Shown here: positions 44,532 through 56,725 of the stretch, one piece after another
Layout of the letters: every line of letters starts with the position of its first letter
How positions within the stretch are numbered: the stretch's first letter is position 1
Assembly: GCA_004794785.1 (NCBI GenBank)
Contig: SJOL01006421.1
Location: 501,777 to 565,776, forward strand
Length of the DNA stretch: 64,000 nt
Direction of reading: 5' to 3'
Origin: Opisthorchis felineus
Taxonomy: Eukaryota; Platyhelminthes; Trematoda; Opisthorchiida; Opisthorchiidae
Notes under the pieces: model-generated
Databases searched by the model: none
What the model was told of the DNA's origin: nothing
What the model saw: the letters and a program-made list of their open reading frames with translations, nothing else
Made by a program: the position numbers and the translations under genes

Positions 44532-45371
44532 GACAGGCTTAGTGCATCTGAGATTCAATTAAGTGGTTAGGGCGCGAATTTACTGACCGGAAGGTACGTG
44601 GTTCGAACCCGACTCCTGCCTCTCGACTTCCCCTGTCTAGACTTGGGCAACCTGGCAGTATCCCAGCCCTCGTGCCTGCTTCGGGTGGCATGGCAGCTAG
44701 GTACCGAAAGGGTGTTGCAGCCGAACGATTTATTCCATTTATTTAGGTGGTCGACATGGATAGGACTCGGTAGGGGAGGACACTGACGAACAATTGTCCC
44801 AGATATGTACTGACCGCAGGATGTTTTAGTGCAGTACTAACTTCCGAAATAGCCGAAGTCGTCTGGCCGCATGGCGTCCTCCAGTAGTGTGCAGACTACG
44901 AATGGCGCGGATCAATATCTGACTGCCGCTCAATTCGGAAAACATTTGTGGATTCCGACCATCCACTTGTCCCCACTCACTTGTCTCTTCGTTTTCCAGG
45001 ACCGCGGACAAATAGATTAGCAAATCCAGATGTTAGAAGAATTTACCATAATCGTCTTCTGGGGTGGCTTCAAACTGCTCCACCATGAGATGTGAATTCA
45101 CGCAGGAATGAGGTCGCCACCTCTTTGCAGAGTGCTGGGAGTTTTGCCTGTGGCACAGCGCTATCAGGCCCACTCACACACTGGATACCAGACCGAACAC
45201 TGGCACTGCTTAAGAAATATCCCCGCCGGCTGCGAACATAATTTGGCGCGACGAACTATCAGGCGTCAAGTGAAAGTGAACATGCGAGCCGACCGTGAAG
45301 TCTGGTGGACACGCAAAGCCAAGGAAATTGAAGAGGCCCAGAAAGTCGGGAATGTCCGAAGATTATTTCAG
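44531..45371 (+). pseudogene. RTE endonuclease unit 2 (partial second copy)
   Basis: It begins within the endonuclease (TGGACAGGCTTAGTGCATC, corresponding to 43820 in unit 1) and repeats the same region through to GATTATTTCAG at 45371. It is more decayed than unit 1 and contains a SINE. From here the RT follows in normal order. Confidence 0.8.
44561..44744 (+). mobile_element. tRNA-derived SINE inserted in RTE endonuclease unit 2
   Basis: It starts AGTGGTTAGGGCGCGAATTT (first about 10 bases of the consensus missing) and ends GTTGCAGCCGAACG plus an AT-rich tail. Endonuclease sequence stops at ATTCAATTA on the left and resumes at GGTGGTCGACATGG on the right. No clean target duplication. Confidence 0.85.
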
Positions 45372-47000
45372 TTGAGCCGTGCGACCGGTCCCCGGAAACC
45401 ATCTGTGAGCGAGGATCAGAATGGAACGACCATCTTGCATAAAGAAGAATTCCTCGACCGTTGGGCCAAATACTTCCAACAACGGTTATCGTGGCCACCA
45501 GCTGCCACACATCTGAAGCCCACAGCTGACGTAGAACTGTCGACGGTGAACGTGGAACCGCCTATGGCACTGGAGATTTATGACAGCATATGTTCTCTGA
45601 AGCGCCACCGAGCTTCTGGTCCTCCCACCGCATTGTTCAAAGATGGGGGTGAAGTCCTATGCCGGCGCTTGTCTGATCTGTTTCCGGTATCTGAGAAAAA
45701 GAGACTCCCAGACAGCTGCGGAGAATCTTTGGCAGTGCCCATTTTCAAAAAAGGGACTCATAGTGAGTGTGGTAACCACATTGGGTTCAGCTTGACCTCG
45801 GTCGTAACGAGATTGTTGGCGTCACTTGTGCACCGCCACCTAATGGTTGCTCGTGAAACAGTGACTCGAGAGCAGCAAGCGGCATTCCGGCCTGGTTGCG
45901 TTGACCAAATCTTCAAACGCCGTCTGGTGCTGGGACAATATCATACGTACAACGACCAAAATTTTAGTATTCCTGGATTTCCAAGACCCATTCGACTCGG
46001 TTGACCGGTCTGTACTTCTTGACACGATTGCTCATCAAGGAACACCCCGGAAGTTTGTGAACATAATAGGTTCTTCGTGTTCTCAAACTTCCGGACGTGT
46101 GAGAGTATATGGAGAGCTCTCGAAAAGCTTCCGCACACAAAGCGGTCTCCGTCAGTGGTGCCCAATTCCTGTTCCTATTTAATTTCGTGAGCGGTGAGAT
46201 AATGAGACGAAAGCTGGAAGGTCTTCAAAACTCCGGTGTCCAAATGGCTGCTGACGAAAATCTTGTCGATCTGGAATATGCAGATGATATCATTCTCGTC
46301 TTCGAAGAGGAGGAGGCACAGGTGTTTTTGGATGAACTGACCAAAGTCCTTCAGTATGAACTTTGCACCCACAGAGTGTAAGGTCATGCTCCTGGACATG
46401 AACACTGAACACGCTACTTGCAATCCAAGGAGTAGAACCCGAAGTTATCTTAGATGTTGTATTAGTTCTGATTGTAGTGTGACAGATGAGGTTAATGCAC
46501 GAATCTGCATGGCCCGGGTCACGTTTGCTAATTTGAGACACCTATGGCGTCAAAGCGGTATATCCCTAAATTTCAGTGGACGTGTGTATCAAGCTACAGT
46601 GCTGGCTGTTTTGTTGTATGGCTGTGAGACTTGGCCTGTTCGAGCAGCGGAACTGAGACGCCTTCAGGTGTTCGACAATCGTTTTCTCAGAACCATAGCT
46701 CGTGTGGGTTGGTGTCGGCGAATCCGTAACGAGGTAATTAGAAAGCGAGTTTTCGGTTGTGCCTCGGGGACTTCCTCTGAAGAATGTGTCCAGCGTCGGA
46801 AGCTGCGTTGGTTAGGCCATGTATTGTGTATGCCGAACCATCGCTGTCGAAGAGGGTGCTGTTTTCCATGCCCAATTCAGAGTGGCGGAAGCAGAGAGGT
46901 GGCCAACCCTTGAGCTGGCAGAGGGGTATGAAAGGGATTACGAAACTTTTGGGTGCTGTCGGTGCTACTCACCTTCCAGGATAGGGACCGCGTGATCCCC
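45310..47000 (+). pseudogene. RTE reverse transcriptase and C-terminal region
   Basis: RT palm motifs are present but in different frames: FLDFQDPFDSVDRS near 45980 (A), a QSGLRQWCP-like block near 46140 (B), and YADD near 46276 (C, both Asp kept). The post-RT frame 46356-46913 carries the family blocks. At least three frame changes separate them. Confidence 0.85.
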
Positions 47001-47190
47001 ACTGCACCTGGTTGGAGGCGCCGCAACATATGAATGCCAATCGATGTCAGTTGCGTTGTTGTCTTCAGTTTCTATCGAGATTGTCTGAATGAGTGTCTGG
47101 AGGTATAGACGCCTCGGAATGATTGTAGCAAGCTAGCACTAAGTCCCTTCCCCGTCCACCTTTATACTTTTCTTCACATAAATCATGGTT

Positions 47191-47253
47191 GTACGGCAGC
47201 GAAGCGTCAGTGTTGAACACTGATGTCATGCTGTCGATGATGACGATGCATTA
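47191..47253 (+). repeat. RTE 3' terminal stem-loop and tail
   Basis: TCAGTG (47207-47212), loop TTGAA, CACTGA (47218-47223), then GTCGATGATGACGATG. The same block is at 34790-34851. Confidence 0.75.
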
Positions 47254-47545
47254 AGGGCGATAACTTTGATGCGCGAACGCACTGACTGCGTGATTGAGCC
47301 ATGTCTGCCAGTGTGATTAACCATTGGTGAGTTGCCTCCCGGGGTCCCCATCCAAGGAGGCGGCAGATGTCGACCCGACCGGGTTTACAGGTCAGTGTCC
47401 CCATACTTCGTTGCCATTTCATGGACCGTCCCCCCCCCGGGTGCTTCCATCCAGCTTAGGGATGAGCGGAAAAAGCTCTGTGAAGCGGACGGTCCCCGAT
47501 CATATGAGAGACATATCCTAACCAGCGTAACCTATGAAGCGTGAA
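47254..47545 (-). mobile_element. RTE C-terminal fragment, opposite strand
   Basis: The minus strand reads LRWLGYVSHMIGDRPLHRAF, then GRVDICRLLGWGPREATHQW and ADMAQSRSQ, the end of RTE ORF2. It belongs to a different subfamily from the plus-strand element and abuts its tail directly. Confidence 0.8.
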
Positions 47546-48045
47546 TAATTAAATCATCGTGGGAGAGGTCCTTCTTTATAAAACCATCCAGCGTACTTCA
47601 GAAGTGTTAATCCGACATACCCACCAGACCCTGCACCGATAGTCAAACATGGACAGCTTTCGTTCGTCCTGTGCGCGGAGGCCACATTTTTATCCATAAA
47701 GCAGTATGGATGGCACTGAAAAATGACGGGGTCCAATCGATGGTGCTCACGAAGTTATTCATTTTGCAGTGAAAGGCAAGACGAGGAATAGCTAACTTCG
47801 CGAATGATTTCCAGTAGCAGACAAGGTCCAAAAGTAGTGGCGTGGCGACTGTTTCCGACGGAGAGTTTCGTTGCATCTATCCGGGGAAGTTCACTGGGGA
47901 AGATGAAACAAAGAGTAGAAGGTCAATATCTATCGCGGAAACGAGTTAGGTCGGCGAGGTGTTGATGCAATCCACCGAAAATGACTGTTAGTAGGAGGAC
48001 AACATCAAAAGTCGATTAAGGGGTCAATGTCTTCCAGTTAATGGA
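47546..48045. other. Spacer, no supported feature
   Basis: It has one 77-codon minus frame without a recognisable domain. It may be the 3' UTR of the LINE to its right. Confidence 0.35.
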
Positions 48046-48870
48046 TGGTGCGTGGAAGTCCCCAAGGGTCAAGTGGTAGGAGTGAGCAAGCAGTGGAGGC
48101 GTAGCGGTCCGGAAAAGAATACGCATTCGTCGCTGAGGGACTCCGGAAAGCGGTAGAGGAGTCACACAAACAATAAACCACGTAAGCCATATGCGCAGCC
48201 GTTGTTTCCAAGGCTTGGAGAACTTTAAACTTTGTCCCCTGGTGACGGGTTCACTAGTTAACCAGAAAAATCGCTGAAGTTCACACCTTAATTTCCACGG
48301 CAGAACCCTACGGGTAAAGACAATATCCCCTGTACTCCAGGGAGACCATGTTGAGCCGTTTCAGACAGGCTGCAAGGGACAGGTTATGCAGTTGGAGCAA
48401 ATTCTTGGAAGTCATGTGTTTGGCCTCTTCTATGGGTTGTTGCCCGTGCTTGATCAGAGAGAAAAAAGTAGAAGAACCATGACGAATGATTGGCGAATCA
48501 CTGAGAAGTCGCGAACAGAATTCAGCAAATGACCGGCAATTCCATAGCTTTATTGCTTTTGAAAAAGATCATGGGGGAATTTGTCGAGCGCTTTGCTGAA
48601 ATCCACAACGATCAAGTAAGGGCGAACATCAGTCTAATGCGGTTGCCCACTTTTCCCTGGCCACAAGACTGCTGATGTGGAATCATCCCCTTTGGAATTC
48701 ATGTTGTGTCCAGGAGAACTAGAGCACTCTAAGGATGCCAGTGCAGCGCCTTTTTGACATTGCTGTCAAGAACGGTGCGCAGAATGGCAGTTAAACAAAC
48801 GGGCCTGATGACATGTCTCCATCTGTAGAAAACTTATCCGGATTTCAGCGATAGGCGAACGATGTGGGAG
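48046..48870 (-). mobile_element. CR1/jockey-like LINE, internally deleted
   Basis: The minus strand shows RT motif A (LIVVDFSKALDKFPHDLF near 48630) followed within about 130 bp by C-terminal blocks (RLNMVSLEYRG, then LTSEPVTRGQSLKFSK and RLRIWLTWFIVCVTPL). The rest of the RT palm between them is missing. Confidence 0.7.
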
Positions 48871-50855
48871 ACCGGCGGGGCAACGGAATTGGCGCAATGA
48901 GTGGAGAGCAATTTTGTTTTCTGAAATGAAATCTCACACCACAAAAATACGAAAAACCAAGAGTTTCCAAACTTGTTCTGATCGTCGTAAGGAGATTATC
49001 ACTTATCGCTGTTTTCTCGTTAGCGCCATCGGTAAAGGACAGTTGTTGCGACAAACGTCAAAAGGTATTTTGACAGTTGTCGACGTCCTAGGGACGTATG
49101 GCTGATGGTGTTATTCTTCGGAGTCCAGCAAACCGGGTCTTCCGGAGGACAATCGATTGACTTAATTACTTCCGCCTCAACAACATGTAGTATTAGCTGC
49201 CTAACTTCATAAAGTGCAGGTTTTTATTATACTCCTTGCTCGAGGAATTGGGCCCACCCACCCAAGGCCGGCCCAGGAGTCTAAAGCACAGAAGCGGTAT
49301 CGAGTGAGATTAGACATGTAGCTTCTGTAACCCGCAGATGCCTGTGCAAAGTGCCCGATGTCCAAATCAGTTGTGGATGGCAGAAATCCTTGTGTACATC
49401 TTGAAAGCAATACACACTACGATTGCCTACAGGTAGAACAACATTAAGTCACACGCACCAAGCACTGCACCAGCGATCAGCTGACTTACACAAGCTGCGT
49501 ACGACTTGATCGAACAAGCGGGCCTGTTACCGTAAACATCGAAAGCTCATTGGTCGAAAGCCCTGAAATCAATAATCCAAAGCCACACCCGCTATGGCCC
49601 TCGCAATTACAGTGACGTTTCAGGAAAGTATTCTTGCACGAAGCACCCAGATCGGAATGCAATTCAGTCAGCGACGTGAGACGACATGGCTATTCCAATG
49701 GAGGAATAATCCTATGCGTAGTAGTCACGGGTTCATAGATCGATACACCGCTCACTAGAAGTAAACCGAGACTAATTTCGCAGAATGTATAGAGTTTTCG
49801 AAGTTGCAAATTTTACGGAGGGTTAGTCTAATCCGTTTGCACATTCCGGTGGTGTGTCGCTCATACCACTTTGTTTAAGTGTGCGAACTTTCAAGCTCAC
49901 CGACCACCGCCGACTTGCATGTGCTTACCATCTTACGAGATGAAGCACGGAATCAAATCGTAGCATATTTTGTAATTCCGCCATGTTACTTAAATGGAGG
50001 TAACATCTACAGAATACCCATTGCAAGTTCCACCCATGAAAATGGTTGAATAACGTTTCTGCGCGTCATACTTGTCAGGAGTAAAAAATTAGTTGAGCTT
50101 GTTAGGCACAATACAGGCTTTTGGGAGGCTTGCCTTCCATTCAATACAAAATGGTATCCATATCACCAGTTGATATGTCACTGTTTACTGTAGCCTCTGA
50201 CCAATAACTTTATTTCGTCCGCAGCTACCTCGCCCACTCCCTGAATAAGCGTTACTAAACCGTTCCGGAAAATGTCTGTGATAGCTTCCTAACCCTCTTT
50301 CTACCCAAGTACGTTCAAATACATGATAATCCTACCACCCCAGATGCCTGATATCTAACCGCCCATAACACAATGTACCTAGGAGGGCACTTGCGCCTCA
50401 GCCCCAATTTGTGGAACGGTCTATTTACACGTCCACACTTCAAACCCAGCTACATGGAAGATTATATAACTAGCTGTGAACTAAGTGGAGCAAAATTTGC
50501 CCAGTGAACGTTCCTCATATTCGCGTATGGCCGGGCCTGTTTGCATCGACCACAACCACCGTTCCTTACTACCTCCATCAGAAAGACGATCATTGTTCTT
50601 AGAATCCGGTAGTGTCGCCTCGCTACAGTAGTTGTAAATTGTAACCACCCTATTTTGCCTGCTATTTCTGGCCGCAGTCTACTGCGCCCTCGATGGACCC
50701 ACGAATATCCTCATCCGATCACAATTACGAACCTAACTATCCCACCAATCCCAAATGACTCATCCAAGAAGTCCACGTACGGTGATATCCGCGGACGCAA
50801 ATATGACGTCGCGATCACAGAACCGCGACCACCATACACTGTCAGATAGCCTGCC
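48871..50855. other. No supported feature
   Basis: Only short frames. I saw no retroelement block or splice-flanked exon, though the part near 49000 may belong to the adjacent LINE. Confidence 0.4.
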
Positions 50856-53690
50856 CGTAGTTCAAAGTATATCTACTGTTTCGCTATCGAGCGTGATATT
50901 TGCGCCCAAAAGTCCGTCCCACTGCGCTAAATTTGTGCAAAACACCGAAGTACTGGCCAGCTTACTATAATACCTGCTTGCACTGCCCAAAAACCAACTA
51001 ATTCCTAACTGACTCCCTATCAGGGCGTCAGCATATCGGTGAAGGTAAAATCCTGCCGTGCACCCAATACCATAAAAAAACACCAGATATTCTGGCTGCG
51101 ACGGATTCCTAGGCTTTGTTTGGCGGGACGTCTACTGCAAAATTGAGAGTCTTCTTCCTACAGGGGCCGCGAATGTCTGCTCCTTTTGAGTTTGCGCAGG
51201 CGTAGAGAAAGTAAATGTTTTGCATGTAAACTTTTAAAATATCTCCAAATCCAGTACGAGGAGAAACGCGTGAAGAAAAAACTTTTCCAAAAATTGTCCA
51301 CCCCCTACACGGAGACATCACGCTGAGCCATTAAAGCCATAAAAATTGTGAATCCCGGGGCCAGAGTGAACCTTGAGTACGCTTAAAAAGCTTCCAACAA
51401 AACTGCGGCAGCATGAATATCTTTTAAATGTTCGAATAGATACCATCAAATACTGGAGCTGTATGTTAAATCCCCCCCGAACCATGGTTTTAGAGATATT
51501 TGGGGTGTACTTCTAAGGATGGGTGGTTAATACACAGGGTCAAGGCGTCGAAAAATATGACATCCAATATAAATCCTTCGTTCTTGGCTTGAGTTAAGCT
51601 GTTCAAGAACGCAAGAACGGTTTGGGAGGAATCCGTTTTACGCTGTATGTAGGTAGGTGAGGTGATTTAAGATGGCCCGCCTTAGAATGTGTATGGTATG
51701 CTAGTGAGGCCTAAAGGCCTGTAGCTTCCGAGTGATAGTCGGTCACCAACTTTGCAGACTGGCCTGACAATCGCTTCCTTTCAAGCAGAGGGATGGTTGC
51801 CTTCGTCGAGGGAATGATGAGACACCGTTTAGGAATGCTTTGCCAGAGTGACTGACTACAGTGACTGAATACAGGCTTTCATAGCGTTTTCTGTAGGCTC
51901 GGGTCGCTCGTGGGTTCGTATTTCTGTCGCTCAAGGAGAAGGCGGTTGGCATAATTCTTCGACGGTGTCTCATGGGCTTAAATATTAGACTGTTGCTTTA
52001 CCAGGCGAGGTCTTATATCGCGGCTTGTTTTCGTGTCTTCCATCGGTGGATTTCTCATTTACAGCGCCTCCTCATTTTCCAAAGTGCCAGCTCATCTTCT
52101 GTGTCTCCTTTAGTTATCCTTTGGAAGAATAGTTGGGTTCGCGTTTCCAGAGGACACCAAATCTTTTTGGGTAGCTTTTGGTCCGTCCGACTGCGCACCG
52201 GTTTCTTTGCAACAAACACCGCGCCAGCCCACTGAATTTTCTGCACGATGGTCCTGTATGACTCCTCTACTTAAGTCGGCCGCGGTCTAAGTTTGTCGAG
52301 GGAATTGCATATTCCTGAGAAGTCCGTGCGTCAGAAGCCTCGATTCCACGCTTGAGGCTGCGGGCCCCTGGGGGATGAATCTACATGTAAGCATAGAGTG
52401 AACACTTTGCCCCAGTGAAGCCTTAATTAACACTTGGTCAACGAAGTGGTTTTCATTGGTGATAACCAGATCCGTCACTGATGGTAGCAAGCCTGCGTGG
52501 TATCTGGTGTGTGTAACGACATGTTGAGTTCAAGTGGTCTGCTGAAAGATCAGCATCGATGTAAAGTGTCCACCAGACCCGATGCGCTGGAGCTTTATTC
52601 AGGGGAACTTGGGAGCGTTAGAGTCACATACCAGCAAAAGATGCGCAAATTGGTGGCTGGATGAGAGTTGCTCAAGTGTTAGTATGAGCAACCAGTCATT
52701 TTCTGGTGAACTTGAGGGGCAACGATAGATCACTTCAAGAAGAAAATCGGTCCAACGCAGTGAGATCTGAGTCCACAGTGTATCACACCAAAAAGTTACG
52801 CGAGCGGTGCCGGAAGGGAAATCGAGATTGGCAAGGTCGCATGTAGGAACAGAGCAACCCCATCTGCTCTCTCGCAATTCGAGTGGGTTAGGGGAATAGA
52901 GTGTCCGTCTATCGAGATCCCCGCGTCAAAGCCGTCTGGTGTGAACCAGGTTTTTGTAAATATGATAATGAATAGTAGTTCAAGGCAAACCGAGTGTTGA
53001 ATACCGCGATGCTCGTTGAAAAGACCGAGACAGTTTGTGGACAAGCGATTCAACACCATCTTTGCTGTTCCCAAAGCTGGAGAGAAAAGAGATGTGCTAC
53101 CAGAGAGGATGGCAGCCTCACAAACTGTGCACCGAGTTTGAGTTTAAGGCTTCATAATAATAATGGGCCTCTCCGTAGTACTTGTCTGACTCCTGCCTTA
53201 GTGTTTCCCCCTGGGAGACCAATTTTCACGGGCCCTTTGCCTTTGGGGGACGTGGTTTTTCCTTTCTTTGTCGAAAATGTCAGTTGCTGTTTGTAGGCCG
53301 TGCAATACCGCATTCTGGATGCCTGAATTCGTCGTTTGATGATTTGGGGGTGAATTTGAGTCTGTTTAGTTTCTTTGGCTTCCTCGCTCTGTTCGACCGG
53401 GAAGGTGTCTCCCTAAAGCCTTGGGTTCGCTTGTGAGTTGGATGAAGCCACCAAGGTGTGTTCCTTTCGGTGAGACTCCGGTGAGGATTTTACCTTGAAT
53501 CCAGGAAGCAGATTCTCGGTTAGGCTCCCTTGCTTGCAATCCTTTGTGTTTATGTTTACTGCCAGGTCGTCTACAATCAGCATGGCCAACCAGGTGTGCG
53601 TGGGATTTTCCGGCTCACTGTTGTCGGGTTTGTGGCTTTGGCTATCATGATCACAATTGACGACTGAGTCCACAATCAGACAGGCCGTTT
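50856..53690 (-). mobile_element. CR1/jockey-like LINE with endonuclease and partial RT, decayed
   Basis: Minus-strand order: Gly/Lys-rich leader frame (53413-53673), endonuclease (52796-53074; then YRCPSSSPENDWLL and LLVCDSNAPKFP near 52610, a GDFNAP-type motif; then TDLVITNENHFVDQVLI near 52460 and LGQSVHSMLTC), linker (DELALWKMRRRCK near 52070), RT start NGFLPNRSCV near 51630, and motif A DVIFFDA near 51560 with a frameshift inside it. Degraded RT continues to about 50860. Confidence 0.8.
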
Positions 53691-55465
53691 TTGACGGAGT
53701 GGAGCTGGAGGCTGGTAGTTTCGGAATTTAGGCAGCTATATGGCTCTCGCAGCAGCCCTGTAGTCAATCTAAAGGCTTAAGCCTAACGTGTATAAAATTG
53801 AAGGGCGTGATCTGCCCCCAGCTGCTTATTTGAAAGGTCACCGAACTCCGTTGACTTCTGTGTAACCACGAGTTCATCAGTAAATCAAGCTGATCATTGG
53901 TTGGCGGATCCACTCTTCTCCAAAAACTTCACGTGCCGAACAAACGATAAAAATGTTGAATTTTGTCGCGTGCATGCTCAAGCCAAAAGCCAACATAGTC
54001 TGCCTTGTTTACGGTGTCTTAATTAATCTCTGTTCCTAATCTTTGGCGCACATTCACATTCACAGTCACAGTGCTGTGGCTCTAGTAATGACTTTAGATA
54101 GGTTTGTTGATAAATTGGCATCTCTCCGAGTTTATTCCTTCATCGCATTTGAGATGGATGTAAATGAACACATGCGGGATAATTGTGTGGCATTTGTGCG
54201 TTCAGCGGGTAATATAAGCACCTACGCTGTTTTACGCTATGAGCGGGTGTACTGTAAATGCAGTAGGCGGCCAGTAAAACCAATGGAAAGTCAAAGAACC
54301 CGAAGAAGCGAATGGGTTGAGCGTATCTGGTACGATAGAATTCCGGTGAACTGACAGCTAGCCGAAGACGACTTGGGCACTTGAAGGGCCCTGCTGATGT
54401 ATGGGTGCCGTTGCATTAAATGCGGCAGTTTTTGACCGTTGAATTCGGAAAGGTACTTATCATTCAAAACACATATAACTACCGCCGCCAGTGACGACAA
54501 ATTCCGTTGAGTGGGTGAATGATGGTTGGGTTTTATTTTGACAGATGATCGGCCTTCGATCGTGGCCGAAATTCGCGAGTCCGGACGGCTGCTGGTGTCG
54601 TAATAGAGGGACCTTTACCGCAGCCACATATGCTTAATCAGATGGCAGTAAATAACGCTGTTCCGACGCTTTCCAGATGTAGTAAATGGCGATGGTGCAC
54701 ACGCCACCAACCAATTTGGATGAGTCTTTTGAGGCATGTATTTCGTGTCTTGTAGATACAAGCTATACACCTACATGATCGCGGATGGCATGGGTACCGG
54801 GCGTCCGGTTATATATGTCTTCTTGGAAAGTTAACTGTTTGCTCCCATGTGTGAAATGTTTCGCTTGTTGAGGTTCATAACGTGTGAACATTACCAAATG
54901 ATGACGTCTGTCGTGGACAAAATGGCGGCAAAATGCGGCATGCCTGGCTGCGATATCATGCTCTATATCCACATCTGCAACACCGTCATAACGCACGCAC
55001 GTACCATATAACGAGTGGTTTTCGGTCATGGACAATCTCTGCGAACAGCCGACAAATTTCTAGGTATGGCTTGTCTAGACAATGCCGTAAGTAGATTTTC
55101 TGATTCTCATAAAACTAGCACACGGATTCCGCCACGAAATCAAGATACTGCACCACAGGGTCCCACGGTTCGTCATTTACCTCACGGTTCAGTTGCTGTG
55201 TATCATCCGCAAGTGGGTTGAGCATGCAAAATCGGGGATGGTTCCACTTTGGGAATGTGACAAACATCCAGCTGGAGAACGCAAACGGTGGTGCGCCACT
55301 AAGACGCACCGAAACGTGCCGTACAGTAGGTGAGCCCGCACGCTGAGTGGCTCATTCATGAATATGGAGTGTTGCGTCGACTGAACTGAAGTCCTAGATA
55401 GCGCCGACTACGTGTGAATTAGTGCATGGTTGAAACCCAGGCTGCGGTTGCCCAAATGCCCCACA
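53691..55465. other. No supported feature
   Basis: One plus frame (54043-54354, 103 codons) has no splice signals or known domain. Confidence 0.35.
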
Positions 55466-55469
55466 CAAA

Positions 55470-56725
55470 CGTTATTCATTCAATCAGGCTGGTCCCCGGT
55501 CTACATCCACATGGTCCTCGAACTGAATAGAAATCATCCGTGACTCGGCATCAGCCTGATTCTACCCGTGTTAATCTCCTCGACTAATCCAGGCCCAGCT
55601 GCCGCGGAAATGCGCACCCCCTCTCCGATTGCGGCAACCTTAACGACCATTACGGGGCTGTCCAGAAACCGAAATATGTCAGTGCAATGATGGCATGGCA
55701 CTGCCATGCCCAGTCTGATGGCACTCCCGCAAATATCTTCTTGAGAATCTTGACCACAACATCTCGCTCACTCGAGCCCGTAATCGCAACTTGTTGTGAC
55801 TTGCCGAACGGTCATGCAACTCTGTATCAGCCTCCTGGTTTCCTGCTCCGCCCACTATGGTATATCAAAAGGCATGGCAGCTTCAGACAGCCGTTTATGG
55901 AGACAAAGGAAAATTAGTTCAACTCTATTTACAGGGTAACCACAGAATTTTCCACAAGGTCGTGCTAGAATCTCCGTGAGGGGGCGAGACGCGACGAGCT
56001 GAAGATGCTCGATACAGATTGGCTAGCATTCTGACCAATCAGGACATGCCTTCGTTTGGCCGTAGCCCGCACGTGACACATCCGTCCAAATGATGTGATG
56101 TTCGGTTATTAGGGACGGCTGGCCTCCAGGCACAACTACAAACAACTTTTTTACCTGGCCGCAACCACCTCGTTCTAACCCGCTGAACCTTTCGTTCGGA
56201 ATTAACCAACCTAGTTTCCTGCCGAAATCTCGGTTTGCTTCTTCCAAAAGTTCAATTTCATTTTGGTGTTCGTTTGGCCTTATGCATTGGCACTATCTCC
56301 CCTTTACACCTGACTTCCCCACAACTGTGGCACTAGTGAGTCTACTTAGTTTCAGTGTGAACCATATTTTTGAGTCAAAACTTGCCATTTGTATCCAGAT
56401 CGAATCCTTCCATCTCCATCTAAATTTTTGTTTTTTGTGACCCTGGCCATTTACTCAACCGCCCAAGGTCACTCATGGCCAGCAATGGTTTTCAGTCAGC
56501 CGGCTTCATCTTTGAACTAGTCGTGCCTCATGCTCAGTGTCCTAGTTATTTTTTGTCCCCACAATTGCAGTGACTTTTCACGTAACTAGCATGCCTCGTT
56601 GGTTGCACCTTCCTCTCCGCTGTGTTGTTGCCTGCTGCTTCCTTTCAGGTTGTAACGACACGATCATGCCTCAATCGGCATGCTACCTACAAGTTGGGAG
56701 ATAATCCTATTATTATTACTAAACG
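55470..56725 (+). mobile_element. Retroelement 3'-end family copy A, split by a solo LTR
   Basis: Aligns by eye with 62005-62912 along its length apart from the LTR insertion. It ends in a stem-loop (CATGCC 56665-56670 / GGCATG 56677-56682) and a (TTA)n tail. No coding block was recognised, so it is probably a LINE 3' UTR or a non-autonomous element. Confidence 0.75.
55792..56132. mobile_element. Solo LTR (341 bp)
   Basis: Starts TGTTGTGAC and ends CCAGGCA (TG...CA), flanked by a 5-bp direct repeat CAACT (55787-55791 and 56133-56137). Copy C of the host repeat reads GCAACTACAAAC without interruption at this point (about 62326-62337), giving the empty site. The 5-bp duplication fits Gypsy or BEL type elements. 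Confidence 0.85.

Larger units (their letters stand above)
42565..47253 (+). mobile_element. Near full-length RTE-type non-LTR retrotransposon, defective
   Basis: Order: 5' leader (42565-42840), an N-terminal frame (42792-43097), SINE insertion, endonuclease (from about 43335; CVPEKRIQDA, then IAGDMNAQVG at 43801, TQIDHIAISYRWRGS, DSDHALVR), a second partial endonuclease copy with another SINE, and RT (45310-46400; REQQAAFRPG, FLDFQDPFDSVDRS, SGLRQWCP, DLEYADDIIL at 46260). Then come the post-RT blocks ([38 protein letters not shown]), a 3' UTR and a hairpin tail. RT acts in target-primed insertion of LINEs. Frameshifts at several points mean it is not autonomous now. It is the youngest RTE here, as its frames are the longest. 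Similar proteins are common in liver fluke genomes (recalled, not searched). Confidence 0.88.
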
